The notes under the pieces: generated by a model
Told to the model about the DNA's origin: nothing
What the model saw: only the letters and a program-made list of their open reading frames with translations
The model's database searches: none
In this document: piece by piece, positions 35,056-44,919 of the stretch
Position numbering within the stretch: the stretch's first letter is position 1
Layout of the letters: every line of letters starts with the position of its first letter
Origin: DATKLL01 sp035542475
GTDB taxonomy: Bacteria > Desulfobacterota > Syntrophia > Syntrophales > UBA2185
Direction: 5' to 3'
DNA length: 64,000 nucleotides
Assembly (NCBI GenBank): GCA_035542475.1
Contig: DATKLL010000148.1
Coordinates: 1 to 64,000, forward strand
Made by a program: the position numbers and the translations under genes

Positions 35056-35946
35056 ATGAGGATGAAGATCAGTTCCAAACATTTCCAGGTCCCCGCAGGA
35101 GAAAAGGTCAAATTCAAACAATGGCCGACGTGGGTCAAGCCCTACTACATGTCGAAGGAGCACTATAAAGAAATCCTCGCTGAACACATCGAGGAACTAA
35201 GTGAGCGGCAAAGTCTGCTCTACGCTTACAATCGCTATTCGGTGCTGTTGGTTTTTCAGGGCATGGACGCAGCTGGCAAAGACGGGGCCATCAAGCACGT
35301 GATGTCTGGCGTCAATCCGCAAGGCTGCGAGGTTTTCAGTTTCAAACAGCCGCTTGCTGAAGAACTGAAGCACGATTTTCTTTGGAGCGCGATTTGCCGC
35401 CTGCCCGAACGCGGTCGGATCGGCATCTTCAACCGTTCCTATTACGAAGAGGTATTAATCATTCGCGTGCATCCGGAGATTCTTCACGGACAAGGTCTCC
35501 CGGACGAGTTGCTGGACGAAAATACGATTTGGCAGGAGCGGTATCGTTCCATCGTGGACTTGGAAAAGCATCTCCACCGGAACGGCACCCGGATCATCAA
35601 GTTCTTCCTTCACCTGTCGAAGGACGAGCAGCGAAAGCGATTCCTCGAGCGCATTGATGAGCCGGACAAAAACTGGAAATTCGGTCTCTCGGACATTAAC
35701 GAGAGGAACTACTGGAAGCATTACATGGAGGCTTATGAGGCTTGCCTGACCGCGACAAGCACCCATCACGCGCCCTGGTACATTGTTCCTGCCGATGATA
35801 AGGGGAATGCCCGGTTGATTGTTTCTCAAATTGTCCTTGATGCGCTCAATGAACTTAAGATGGCCTATCCCAAGACCACCGCGGAACGTCGGCGGGAATT
35901 GAAATCTATCCGCAAACTGCTATTAAAACAAAACCATGACCAATAA
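35056..35946 (+). CDS. ppk2: Polyphosphate kinase 2 (PPK2 family)
   Basis: The 296-residue enzyme transfers phosphate between polyphosphate and nucleotides. It shows the Walker A loop QGMDAAGKDG, the following HVMSGVNPQGCEV, the RSYYEEVLIIRVHPE segment and lid helix, with DEPDKNWKF and HAPWYIVPADDK near the end. The length fits the short single-domain class I PPK2. The ATG at 35056 follows GAAAGG. It lies between the two DUF3562 cassettes and faces the ppx-ppk1 operon 7 kb away. Confidence 0.95.
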   Translation: MRMKISSKHFQVPAGEKVKFKQWPTWVKPYYMSKEHYKEILAEHIEELSERQSLLYAYNRYSVLLVFQGMDAAGKDGAIKHVMSGVNPQGCEVFSFKQPLAEELKHDFLWSAICRLPERGRIGIFNRSYYEEVLIIRVHPEILHGQGLPDELLDENTIWQERYRSIVDLEKHLHRNGTRIIKFFLHLSKDEQRKRFLERIDEPDKNWKFGLSDINERNYWKHYMEAYEACLTATSTHHAPWYIVPADDKGNARLIVSQIVLDALNELKMAYPKTTAERRRELKSIRKLLLKQNHDQ

Positions 35947-35950
35947 ACAA

Positions 35951-36056
35951 CCGTCACCGATTTTTTCCCTATCGTGCCCTCCCGATCTCATACCCTAGCT
36001 TTATTTCCTTGTCACGGAGTTTCCGTATTGCCTTCCTGAAGTGCACATACCGCCTC
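35951..36056 (-). pseudogene. C-terminal fragment of an FMN reductase-like gene (repeat copy 1)
   Basis: On the minus strand this reads RYVHFRKAIRKLRDKEIKLG and YEIGRAR then stop (35969). The same ~105 bp recur at 45345-45452, where they are joined to the N-terminus of an NADPH-dependent FMN reductase-like protein. The fragment is therefore probably a relic. The rest of the gap up to 36638 is AT-rich, and I see nothing else in it apart from a weak 67-codon frame at 36516-36719 that runs into the second cassette. Confidence 0.55.
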
Positions 36057-36639
36057 TCCTCTTCGACGATGATTCTACAAAACTCAGCAATTCGTCACGG
36101 GTAACATGGGTAAACTAAATCCTACTTTTTATTTTATTCTTCCTTGTCATTGTTCAATGCATATGATTCATATAAGACATCAACCTGAGGAAAACAAAAG
36201 CATTCGTGCCATGAGATGCGATGGTTACCTAAGATAGAATACATAATGCCAAGGACACCGACCTCAATTTATTTAAATGGGGCAGGTCATGAAAATTAAA
36301 ATAATAGTAAGTATTCCCTACCATGTTACACCAATTATATTATTATTGCCTCTAACCAATGTATGAATTAGCATTTTTATAAATAAAACATTCAAACAGA
36401 ACTTCCCTATATTTTTCCAATTAGAAAGCAATGCCTTATCAAAAAAAGAAGGAAGATATGGCAAGAGTAGGTTCGGTAATAATGTCACCCACAGATCAAG
36501 ACAGTCTCATAGGATGTGAAAGGCGATTCGCATGCGAAAATGAGGGATTGGATAATGTCTTTTGTTAAACAAGAAATATATCATACGCTTGCCGTAATTC
36601 GATTATTACCTGAGGCAAGAAGTGAAGCGGAAACAGCGG

Positions 36640-37025
36640 CTTCAATGAGATATTTTGGAAAGATGGAAATTGGCCGTCGATACAAGATCCTCTCAAGAAA
36701 ACCTAACTATTATGGATAAGTGGAAGGAATAGATGCTTATGGCACTGGTTTTATCTGGCAATGATAATGAGAAGAAAATTCATCTGACCTCTATTGAGAT
36801 ACTGGCAAAAAAACTCCGCAAAGCAACAGGGGAGATAACTCCGATTTACACGAGCGTCCTTGCTGATTTGCAAATGCAGGCTCGTGTGAAGATATTTCTG
36901 CATATCCTTGTGAGCAAGAAGGTCAAGGAACTTATAATAGGGTATTGAGAAGCATTCTCGGTGAGTACAGGTATTTTTTCTTTGCAGGAGTGATGATTAA
37001 ACCATCTTCATCCTCAGTTCTATTA
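36640..37025. repeat. DUF3562 cassette, copy 2
   Basis: Second copy of the 34341-34732 cassette, with the same gene inside and the same orientation. The pair brackets the ATPase remnant and ppk2. No inverted terminal repeats or target duplications are visible at the ends. Confidence 0.8.
36739..36948 (+). CDS. DUF3562-like small protein, copy 2
   Basis: Starts MALVLSGNDNEKKIHLTSIE and continues with the same helical pattern and QARVKIFLHILVSKKVKEL. The ATG at 36739 corresponds to that of copy 1; an extra ATG at 36733 follows AAGGAATAG. Function unknown; conserved coding with mostly conservative changes between copies argues that both were under selection. Confidence 0.75.
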   Translation: MALVLSGNDNEKKIHLTSIEILAKKLRKATGEITPIYTSVLADLQMQARVKIFLHILVSKKVKELIIGY

Positions 37026-37247
37026 AGTTCAATGGAACTTAAGTTTATCTTTCATTGTTCGGCAGTGATCCGCTGTCAGGAATATCCCAATTTACGGCTT
37101 TAAAAATCCTTAAGACAGACTGCGAAAATCCTGCTTGATAATGCTTTTCTTAAAGACAGAATGAATGGTAGACATCCATCCTATCAAGTCGAATCAAAAA
37201 CGACGTGATGAGTAGCCGGAAGAGAGGACAACATAGGAGGAGACGAA

Positions 37248-37610
37248 ATGAAACCTGACATCAGTGACACAGGGTTCGGTTATATAACCATCGAAGGTTC
37301 AAAGATCGAATACGATATCGTTATTCGACTGTCCGGCAAGATAAAAAAGCGAAAGAAGAAATTATCAAAAGCTGTCTACGGAACATCACATACTATTTCA
37401 CTGGAAGAGGTGAAGCACATCTATCAAGACGGTGCAGAACGACTGATAATAGGCTCAGGCCAAGAAGGCATGGTGAGACTCTCAGAAGAGGCGGCTGATT
37501 ACTTGAAGAAAAAGAAATGCAAAGTGACTCTGCAGCCAACGCCTAAAGCAATAGAATACTGGAACAAAGCAAAAGGTGCAGTCATAAGTCTTTTCCACGT
37601 CACGTGTTGA
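37248..37610 (+). CDS. Mth938-like domain protein (DUF498 type)
   Basis: The 120-residue protein matches the Mth938-like fold family: FGYITIEGSKIEYDIVIRL near the start, then RLIIGSGQEGMVRLSEEA, and ends with ISLFHVTC. Family members are small and without proven enzymatic function. An AGGAGGAGACGAA precedes the ATG. It stands alone upstream of the convergent CYTH-CHAD gene. The tail of the gap (37696-37784) has a basic frame ending KKYLTNQL that might be the end of a lost gene. Confidence 0.88.
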   Translation: MKPDISDTGFGYITIEGSKIEYDIVIRLSGKIKKRKKKLSKAVYGTSHTISLEEVKHIYQDGAERLIIGSGQEGMVRLSEEAADYLKKKKCKVTLQPTPKAIEYWNKAKGAVISLFHVTC

Positions 37611-37805
37611 TTGCCACATTTTTACCATATGCCGAATTACATTGCGTCCAAGTACCGCCTGCGTCTGTCAGACATGTAGGAATTGGGGCCATCTAAAACC
37701 CGGTCGCAGCGGAAGGCTCGGGCGCGCACCACCACTGAATCGCACCATCAGACCATCAAGAAATATCTGACTAACCAGTTATAATTATAGCTGAACACCG
37801 AAATC

Positions 37806-39419
37806 TTATTTTTCTTCTGCTGTTTGTATGGAAAGGGTCTCGTTAAGATGTCTGATTGTTTCCTCGGATGCGAATCGCTCCCATATCTTTTTGAACCCTT
37901 CCTGGCGTTCTTTCGCTATTTCACCTTGGAGTTGGTAGATCTCACCGAGGATGAATACGACTACAGGTTCAACGAGTTTGTCCTTCCAGTCTTCGAACAG
38001 GTAGTCAATGAATTCCCTGGTGAAGACGGTATCCTGGATCTCCCCGAGACAGTCTTGCAGTTCGACGGTGTGGTCAATAAACGGAGCAAGCGCACCGTCA
38101 TATGCAGGCGCCATGAATTCACACGCATAGCGGAGCCGTTTCATCTGGATTCTCAGACGGTGAAACTCCTTAAGCTTCGGGTTTTCGAGAACGGTACGTC
38201 CCTGCTCAATGACGGAATCTAATTTATCGGTGATTATCATAGGCGCCATCTCACGAACCAGTTTTACTGCTTGCGTCGCCCGTGGACGCGCGGCCAGCGG
38301 CCCTTCAAAGAACTTGATAAGACGCCGCTCAAAACTTTCATACCGCGGCGATTCTAGCGCATTGATAAGAGCCTTGACCGGTGTGCGGCGGTGCTTCTCA
38401 ATCCAATCCTCAAAAACCTTCTTCTTTTTCCCAGGGAAGTGTTGTATCTGCTCTTTGAACCGGGATAGATTCAAAAGAAAAACATCAAGGTCGCGTACTG
38501 CTCCGAACGTTTCGCCAAGCCATTTCAATTCGCCTTCGAGGTAGGTGCCCGTGGCGTGAGGGACCGCATTGCGAAACAGACGCAGAGCTGAACGCATCCG
38601 CCGCGTTGCAACACGCGCCTGATGCACAAACTCCGTATCTATATCACGCTTTACACCGGGAATTTGTTCACGAAAGCGGCTAAACTGATAGTGCAGAATT
38701 TTATGAACGGTGAGGTCAAGACGGTCGTCGAGTCGAACCCTGAGTTTTTCAGGCAGCTTCTTTGAAGGAATTACAATCTTGAGACGATCAATCGCAACTT
38801 CCAGCTTCGATGCGGTTGACGGCGGATAGGGGAATTCACGGCTGAGCAGCAGCGCGAGGGACTTCAATGCCGCCTCCGAACCGTCGATGATCTCTGCCTC
38901 CATCTCCTGGAGCTGTTGTGCACGTCGTGGCTTATGGAGTCCTCGCAAAGAGAAGCAGGAAGTATCAAAGGCAAGCTCTATTTCTGCTCCCTTCGGTGTA
39001 AGGGCATGATAACGCCGACGCTCCGTGCGGATCTGAATATGTTCAAGGAGTTTTCGTGGGTAAATGACAGGATCGATAAGTTCCCTGATCTGTTTTATGT
39101 GAATCTCCGATGGGGCATCGACCGGCGCCTCGAGCGGCACTTCCGTTTCCATCCTTTTTGCGATCCCGCCTCCGATTGTCCCGATGCTCTTGATTGTATA
39201 CATCGCTGCACCATCTGTTACGCGATATCGCAGCGCAAGCTTGCTCTTCATTAGGAGCCAGTCAAACGTGTCCAGATATATGTCAATGTTTCTTAATTTG
39301 TCGAGTTCCTTGATCGCGTACTTGTTTTCGCGCATTTTTGCGACAATTGCTGACTCCGCTCCCTGACCGGTGAGAACGAGCTTTAGTTCTATCTCCACAG
39401 GTTTCTTCCCCCTGGTCAT
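37806..39419 (-). CDS. CYTH-CHAD domain protein
   Basis: The N-terminal CYTH domain (residues ~8-205) begins with the signature VEIELKLVL (ExExK-like) and includes YLDTFDWLL and LRYRV. The C-terminal CHAD domain (~225-520) carries conserved His/Arg helices such as VHQARVATRRMRSALRLFR and FHRLRIQMKRLRYACEF. CHAD domains bind polyphosphate through these basic residues, and CYTH enzymes act on triphosphates. The gene ends the ppx-ppk1 operon, overlapping the phosphoesterase gene by 4 bp. Confidence 0.95.
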   Translation of the reverse strand: MTRGKKPVEIELKLVLTGQGAESAIVAKMRENKYAIKELDKLRNIDIYLDTFDWLLMKSKLALRYRVTDGAAMYTIKSIGTIGGGIAKRMETEVPLEAPVDAPSEIHIKQIRELIDPVIYPRKLLEHIQIRTERRRYHALTPKGAEIELAFDTSCFSLRGLHKPRRAQQLQEMEAEIIDGSEAALKSLALLLSREFPYPPSTASKLEVAIDRLKIVIPSKKLPEKLRVRLDDRLDLTVHKILHYQFSRFREQIPGVKRDIDTEFVHQARVATRRMRSALRLFRNAVPHATGTYLEGELKWLGETFGAVRDLDVFLLNLSRFKEQIQHFPGKKKKVFEDWIEKHRRTPVKALINALESPRYESFERRLIKFFEGPLAARPRATQAVKLVREMAPMIITDKLDSVIEQGRTVLENPKLKEFHRLRIQMKRLRYACEFMAPAYDGALAPFIDHTVELQDCLGEIQDTVFTREFIDYLFEDWKDKLVEPVVVFILGEIYQLQGEIAKERQEGFKKIWERFASEETIRHLNETLSIQTAEEK

Positions 39420-40150
39420 TGCAGGAATCTCCTCTTGTTTCCCTCTGCAAAATCCTTTTGGAGCCCTTTCGGCAGGCTGGTCTTGTTGAGCGCCTCAATT
39501 GTCCGATCCCTGTCGTACATGAACCTTACGATATGTCCCCGCGGTGTGGCGCCGGTTTTGGCATCAACAAGTGCATAGGGGGGGCGCGGGTCGCCGTCGA
39601 TCGGATGTCCGGTCGAGCTGCAGTTTACAACGAGGATTCCATGGATATGCTTTACAAATGGGATATGTGTGTGCCCGCAGACGAGTATATCCGGACGAAT
39701 ATCTCCGAGCTTTGCTTCCAGTGCTTTCCTCGTAATGCTCGGATAGATCGTATCGTCCATTGAAACGGGGCTGCCATGGACGACAAGAAGCCTCTGTCCA
39801 CCGGCAAGTCTCAGGTCCAAGCGATCCGGCAAACCGGAAAGGTAGTGCTCTGTCTCACGGCTGATATGTTCTACGGTCCATTGAAGGATTTCTTTCTTTT
39901 TCGGTTTCATTCCTTCGGCAGCGGACTTACCCCGCTTCACCATGTCAATCACTTTTTGATCGTAGTTGCCGATTATCGTGGGGATGCGCCGATTCTTGAG
40001 GAAACGGCAGACATCTTCCGGAAAAGGACCATATCCCGTTATATCGCCGGCACAGATAATCCGGCCGGCTCCGTGCACCTTTGCATCAGCAATCGCCGCC
40101 TGCAATGCGGGCATATTTCCATGTACATCGGAAATGAAAGCAATCAGCAT
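39416..40150 (-). CDS. Calcineurin-like metallophosphoesterase
   Basis: Metal-binding motifs of the YfcE/MJ0936 type are all present: FISDVHGN, GDITGYGP, GNYDQ, VVHGSP and CGHTHIP. The 244-residue protein has no signal peptide and should be cytoplasmic. It lies between the HD-domain and CYTH-CHAD genes with 4-7 bp overlaps. Substrate is not known; operon context suggests a phosphate ester or polyphosphate-linked metabolite. Confidence 0.92.
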   Translation of the reverse strand: MLIAFISDVHGNMPALQAAIADAKVHGAGRIICAGDITGYGPFPEDVCRFLKNRRIPTIIGNYDQKVIDMVKRGKSAAEGMKPKKKEILQWTVEHISRETEHYLSGLPDRLDLRLAGGQRLLVVHGSPVSMDDTIYPSITRKALEAKLGDIRPDILVCGHTHIPFVKHIHGILVVNCSSTGHPIDGDPRPPYALVDAKTGATPRGHIVRFMYDRDRTIEALNKTSLPKGLQKDFAEGNKRRFLQ

Positions 40151-40764
40151 CGGTATACGATCTTTCTGTCTGTTTTTTTCAAAAGGAGCTCCTGCTTTTG
40201 ACGGGACCTTTCAATTTCCAGCCGGCAGCCATCCGAACATTCGAGATGAATCGTTACCGTTTTGTCGCCGACCGTACATGATAACCGTTTGACGGTACTC
40301 GTATGGTTGCAGTCGAGGCCATCTGCGACACGAAGAATGCCCGCGAGCCACTCAACAAGCTCACGTTTACCTGGATCGAGTGACGCGAACCGACCATGTC
40401 GGGATGGGTCCGGAAGCGCCTTTGTATGATACCGGGCAATGAGGGCGCACGCAAGACGTTCCTCCTCGTCAAGACCGGGGATATCAAGTTCCCGGATCAT
40501 TTCACTGCTCAACTTGTGGTGTTTTCCCGACACAACCCTTGACCAGCCGATATCGTGCAGACGGCCGGCGATCTCAAGGAGGCGCCGCTCACCCGATTTG
40601 TACCCATGGAGTACGTGGAGCTCATCGAAGAGGGCAAGGGCGAGTGCCGTAACCTGTTCGCTGTGAGAAGGATCAGGGTCGTACGTGTGAGCCGTTTCGA
40701 CGACAAATGCCATCGTTCTGTCCTTGTTTTGCGTTTGCACATTCCGCAATCTTTCTTGCCCCAT
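40144..40764 (-). CDS. HD-domain phosphohydrolase (Ppx/GppA C-terminal-like)
   Basis: The HD motif appears as GRLHDIGW, with earlier HSEQVTALAL and later ALIARYH and LRVADGLDCNH, which resembles the HD half of long Ppx/GppA proteins such as the ppx two genes upstream. It is a stand-alone 206-residue version. The ATG directly follows the ppk1 stop (TAAATG), so translation is probably coupled. Confidence 0.9.
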   Translation of the reverse strand: MGQERLRNVQTQNKDRTMAFVVETAHTYDPDPSHSEQVTALALALFDELHVLHGYKSGERRLLEIAGRLHDIGWSRVVSGKHHKLSSEMIRELDIPGLDEEERLACALIARYHTKALPDPSRHGRFASLDPGKRELVEWLAGILRVADGLDCNHTSTVKRLSCTVGDKTVTIHLECSDGCRLEIERSRQKQELLLKKTDRKIVYRC

Positions 40765-42972
40765 TTACTGCTTCCTACGTTTCTTGCGGCCGATTTTCGT
40801 AACGAATTCCTCATAAGGTGGGGATTTAATGCCACCTTTTCTGGCTATTGCTATGAGTTCGCTCTGGCTCCGTAGGGGTTTATCCCCGTCCTTTCGATTG
40901 ACTCGGACATACGATCCGTCGGGCTGCATGAGGCGGGCCTTTACATTGTCATTCAAGTAAGTCATCAGTATCTCATCCATGATGCGGGACTTTAAATCGG
41001 CGTTTTTTATAGGATAAAGGATCTCAACGCGCCTTTTGAAATTTCGCGGCATCCAATCGGCGCTCCCGGAATAGATCTCCGGCTCCCCGCCGTTGTGGAA
41101 GTAGTAAAGCCTTGAATGTTCGAGGAAACGGTCAACAATACTGGTGACACGGATATTCTCGCTGATCCCCGGAAGTCCCGGTCGCAGGCAGCAAATGCCT
41201 CTAACGATGAGATCAATACGTATGCCGGCCCGGGACGCCTCATATAGCTTGCGGATCGTCTTCGTATCGATGAGGGCGTTCATTTTCGCTATAATGCGGC
41301 CTGGCTTCTGGGGATTCGATTTCTCAATCTCCCGGTCGATCAGTCGAAGAATCGCATCCTGGGTCGTCACCGGCGAGATCATGAATATCCGGAACATCGA
41401 CGCTACAGTATCAGTTTTTAACATATCCCCACTGGACCATGAATTGAACCCAGTGAGAACATTGAACAGTGCAGAGACGTCGTTTCCGAATTCGGGATCA
41501 CATGTCAAGAGGCCAACGTCTGTGTATATCTTCGCGGTAACAGTGTTGTAGTTGCCCGTTGAGACATGGACGTAACGCCGCAGTTGCTTACCTTCGCGCC
41601 GCACGACAAGGGTTGCCTTGCAGTGCGTTTTCCATTGAACAAAGCCGAATACGGAGTTGACGCCGGCCTCCTCCATCCGCTTTGACCAGTTGATATTGTA
41701 CTTCTCATCAAAACGGGCTTTCAGCTCAACGATTGCGGTCACCTGCTTACCCGTCTCTGCTGCCCGACGTAGCGCGGCAACGACAGGGGAGTCCTTTCCC
41801 GTTCGATAGAGCGTTTGCTTTATTGCGAGCACGTTGGGATCATCGGCCGCCGCATCCAAGAATTCCATCACCACGGCGAATGAGTCGTATGGATGGTGCA
41901 GGAGCACATCACCTTCACGGATTATTGAAAACACATCCTTGTCGGATGTGAACCGTTTCGGCAAACGGGGATTGAAAGGAATGTCCCTGTGAGGCGCATC
42001 GACAGGAAGGTCATAAAGCGGAAGAAAATCAGAAATATTGATTGGACCGTTGATCTCATAGACAAACCGTTCCTCAATGCCGAGTTGTTTGAGGATCATA
42101 TTCACTATTTTTTTCGGCGCGCCGGGATCGATCTCAAGCCTTACAGCTATCTTATTTGAGCGGTCCTTTATCACGGCTTCAATCGACTGTAAGAGATCCA
42201 GGACTTCATTTTCGTGGAGATCATAATCCTGGTTCCGGGTCAGACGCAGTGCGATGGTGTTCTTGATTTTCATCCCGGGAAACAACCTATTGATGTACCG
42301 GCGGATGAGATCCTCAAGAAGGATGAATCTGTACCCGTTCCCCTCTCCCTTGACGGGGACGAGTCTGTTCAGGATGGAGGGCACCTCGACGAAGGCATAG
42401 GCCTGCGGTCTCTTTGTACCTACCATTTCCTCAAAGAGGACCATGAGGTTGAGGCGGAGGTTGCCCAAGTACGGAAACGGGTGACCCGGATCTACGGCGA
42501 GCGGCGTCAGAACAGGAAAAACATGCTCCTCGAAGTACTCTTCAAGCCGATTGCTCTCTTTCTTATCGAGTTCATCAATCCGGAGAATGGATATCCCTGC
42601 TCTCTCCAATTGCGGCATCACTTCGCCAACGAAACACTTGTACTGATCGGTGACTAGTTCGCGTGCTTTTTCCGCGATCTCGTTGAGCTTTCGCTGAGAC
42701 ATTTCGAGGTATGGGTCGATATCCTCGACATCCATTTCGAGGATACGGTAAAGCCCGCCGACACGGACCATAAAGAACTCATCGAGGTTCGAACTGAAAA
42801 TTGAGGCGAACTTGAGTCTTTCAAGAGTGGGATTTGTATTGTCTTGCACCTCTTCGAGTACCCGACGATTGAACTCAAGCCATGATAATTCACGATCCAG
42901 TTGGAGCAAAGGGTCGTCAAGATTTACATTCTCTTGTTTCGGTTTGCTGATTGATGCTTCTTCCTGTATCAT
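40765..42972 (-). CDS. ppk1: Polyphosphate kinase 1
   Basis: The 735-residue enzyme makes polyphosphate from ATP. N-terminal domain LDRELSWLEFNRRVLEE, middle domain with SSNLDEFFMVRV, and two phospholipase D-like C-terminal domains. Catalytic histidine regions are visible as QWKTHCKATLVVRRE and FLEHSRLYYFHNGGE. Length is typical. GGGAG stands six bases before the ATG. The gene lies 19 bp after ppx. Confidence 0.97.
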   Translation of the reverse strand: MIQEEASISKPKQENVNLDDPLLQLDRELSWLEFNRRVLEEVQDNTNPTLERLKFASIFSSNLDEFFMVRVGGLYRILEMDVEDIDPYLEMSQRKLNEIAEKARELVTDQYKCFVGEVMPQLERAGISILRIDELDKKESNRLEEYFEEHVFPVLTPLAVDPGHPFPYLGNLRLNLMVLFEEMVGTKRPQAYAFVEVPSILNRLVPVKGEGNGYRFILLEDLIRRYINRLFPGMKIKNTIALRLTRNQDYDLHENEVLDLLQSIEAVIKDRSNKIAVRLEIDPGAPKKIVNMILKQLGIEERFVYEINGPINISDFLPLYDLPVDAPHRDIPFNPRLPKRFTSDKDVFSIIREGDVLLHHPYDSFAVVMEFLDAAADDPNVLAIKQTLYRTGKDSPVVAALRRAAETGKQVTAIVELKARFDEKYNINWSKRMEEAGVNSVFGFVQWKTHCKATLVVRREGKQLRRYVHVSTGNYNTVTAKIYTDVGLLTCDPEFGNDVSALFNVLTGFNSWSSGDMLKTDTVASMFRIFMISPVTTQDAILRLIDREIEKSNPQKPGRIIAKMNALIDTKTIRKLYEASRAGIRIDLIVRGICCLRPGLPGISENIRVTSIVDRFLEHSRLYYFHNGGEPEIYSGSADWMPRNFKRRVEILYPIKNADLKSRIMDEILMTYLNDNVKARLMQPDGSYVRVNRKDGDKPLRSQSELIAIARKGGIKSPPYEEFVTKIGRKKRRKQ

Positions 42973-42991
42973 AATTTACTCCCTGAGAACA

Positions 42992-44503
42992 TCATGCATT
43001 AACCTGAACATCCATGTGGAAGATGTCCTGAAACAACGTGGATTGCTTTCTTATAGCCCACTTGGTTAAAGAAAGATCACTTGATCCGTTGAGATCAAGG
43101 ATCAGACAATCTTTAGCCATGGAGGCAGTCAGTTTAACGACTCTACCAACATGTTCGAAATCAATAGCATCCGCAAGTCTGATAATAGCCGAGAGTTTTT
43201 TTACCCGTTCCCGATCCTCTTCAGAAAGCGAAATAAAGTTTTCATGGCGAAGTTTCGGAAATGATTTGTTATGGTAACGAGCTACGTTAGCTACGATCTT
43301 TTTTTGTATTGGCGTTAGACCCACTATTGGCGATGCATTAATAATATACAGCGAATGCTTGTGATGATCGTTGATATTTATAAACTGACCGATGTCGTGA
43401 AGCCAGGCTGTTACGGAAAGAATTAGCCGATCATTGCTGTCAAGTCCGTGAAGGGGTTGGGCTGCGTCAAAAAGTTGCTCTGCAAAAAAACACACTGTTT
43501 CGGCATGTTTTTCATCAAAGTCAAACTTCCGTCCGATGACACGAACTGACTGGAGGACCTGATTCCGCAAATGAATGTAGTCGGGGCCGGCGATTTCTTC
43601 CGCCAATTCGATCAAGATCCCGTCCTTTAGGCTTACGTGCGGGATCATTACTTTGGAAAGATCAAATTGCTTAAGTAAGAATTCAAGAACGACTGCGGCG
43701 GGCAGAATAACATCTGCGCGGTCAGGTCGCAATTTCAGATTAATGATGCGATCCTCATAACTAACGGCCTGCAATTCAGCCAAAATCTGCTTTAATTCCT
43801 TGGCATACAGGAATTCATTGCTTCGTTTACCTAGCAATTGTTTTCTCAGTTCTCCAAGCACCTCGACGTTTCCGCCTGTACCGATGCACAGGTCTAATTT
43901 TCTTCTGCCAATCCTGGTTTTAATGAAACGTCCAGTGGGCTTAAGATAGTCACGCGCCAGGGAGATGAAATTGTCTGCATCGTGGTTTTGATTGCCGAAC
44001 ATTTGCAGGAGGCGGACACTTCCCATTCTAAAGCTTTCAGTAGTTGAAACCTGGCCGTTTTCAAGAATTATGACTTCAGCGCTGCCTCCGCCTATATTGA
44101 CAAGTGCGGCGTTTTTACTCTTGAGATTGACCTTCGACGTAACTGCTCTGCTGACAAGACGCGCTTCCTCATCGCCGCCTATGGGAGTCACCTCAATACC
44201 GGAGGCTGCGGCAATCTCATTTATGAACTCGATTCGATTGCGAGACTCTCGCAAGGCGCTTGTTCCGAGCGCTCTGATCCGGTCAACATGATGCTGATCA
44301 ATAATGGAACGGAATTTCTTGAAAGCTTCTACGGAGCGCTGAGCTGTCTGAGCTGAGATCTTGCTGGTGGCGAACACGTCCTGACCAAGTCGGATTGGCT
44401 CACGGCAAAAGCACAGCATTTGAAGTGTTTTCTTTTCTTCTACAGAGGCAATGGCCATCCGTATGGCATTTGATCCTACATCAATGGCAGAAATGACAGG
44501 CAT
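42992..44503 (-). CDS. ppx: Exopolyphosphatase/pppGpp phosphohydrolase (Ppx/GppA family)
   Basis: The ASKHA-type phosphatase core has AIDVGSNAIRMAI, GTSALRESRN and NIGGGSAEVI, then the C-terminal HD domain with WLHDIGQFI and RLADAIDFEH. The 503-residue length matches long Ppx proteins. It degrades polyphosphate or pppGpp. It heads the operon ppx-ppk1-HD-phosphoesterase-CHAD, pairing synthesis and breakdown. Confidence 0.95.
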   Translation of the reverse strand: MPVISAIDVGSNAIRMAIASVEEKKTLQMLCFCREPIRLGQDVFATSKISAQTAQRSVEAFKKFRSIIDQHHVDRIRALGTSALRESRNRIEFINEIAAASGIEVTPIGGDEEARLVSRAVTSKVNLKSKNAALVNIGGGSAEVIILENGQVSTTESFRMGSVRLLQMFGNQNHDADNFISLARDYLKPTGRFIKTRIGRRKLDLCIGTGGNVEVLGELRKQLLGKRSNEFLYAKELKQILAELQAVSYEDRIINLKLRPDRADVILPAAVVLEFLLKQFDLSKVMIPHVSLKDGILIELAEEIAGPDYIHLRNQVLQSVRVIGRKFDFDEKHAETVCFFAEQLFDAAQPLHGLDSNDRLILSVTAWLHDIGQFININDHHKHSLYIINASPIVGLTPIQKKIVANVARYHNKSFPKLRHENFISLSEEDRERVKKLSAIIRLADAIDFEHVGRVVKLTASMAKDCLILDLNGSSDLSLTKWAIRKQSTLFQDIFHMDVQVNA

Positions 44504-44615
44504 ATCTAATACTCAGTTACAAATCGAGAAGACCAATTATCTTTAATATTGGCTGTTGTAAGAATTATCTTTTGAATATAAGTTTACTTATTTGTACTTT
44601 TGCAACTGTGATAAA

Positions 44616-44798
44616 TCATTTTTGGTTCGTACAATCTTGTTTCCACAAACAATCGTTTTCACAAGTATCTTTAGTTCGAAAGCACGCTGAATTTCCTTCG
44701 CTAACCTGAATAGCCCTGATGATATCCTGTTTAGAGCGCTGGGTTCTTGTATCAACTCCCCACGTCTTTGCAATTTCACGGATCTCTTGAATTTTCAC
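44616..44798 (-). CDS. SAP-like small protein
   Basis: A 60-residue protein starting from GTG (44798) after AAGGAGATGATAAA. MKIQEIREIAKTWGVD with RSKQDIIRAIQ is a SAP-like two-helix motif, followed by four Cys in CFRTKDTCENDCLWKQDC. Similar small proteins are common in anaerobic proteobacteria; DNA binding is suspected but unproven. Confidence 0.75.
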   Translation of the reverse strand: MKIQEIREIAKTWGVDTRTQRSKQDIIRAIQVSEGNSACFRTKDTCENDCLWKQDCTNQK

Positions 44799-44919
44799 TT
44801 TATCATCTCCTTTTTGCTCCTGTTAATTTCCCACCCGGTTATCAATACCTTACCATTAATGAAAAAAAACATCTACAGAAGTCTTGCCTCGATTTCAGCC
44901 ACAGCGGCTCTCTCTCCCT

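Noticed and set aside
36516..36719. 67-codon frame leading into the second DUF3562 cassette
   Set aside because: No family similarity, weak start, and its 3' third is cassette sequence that does not stay open in copy 1.
37696..37784. Basic frame ending TIKKYLTNQL before the CYTH-CHAD gene
   Set aside because: Could be the end of a lost gene, but too short and unmatched to name.
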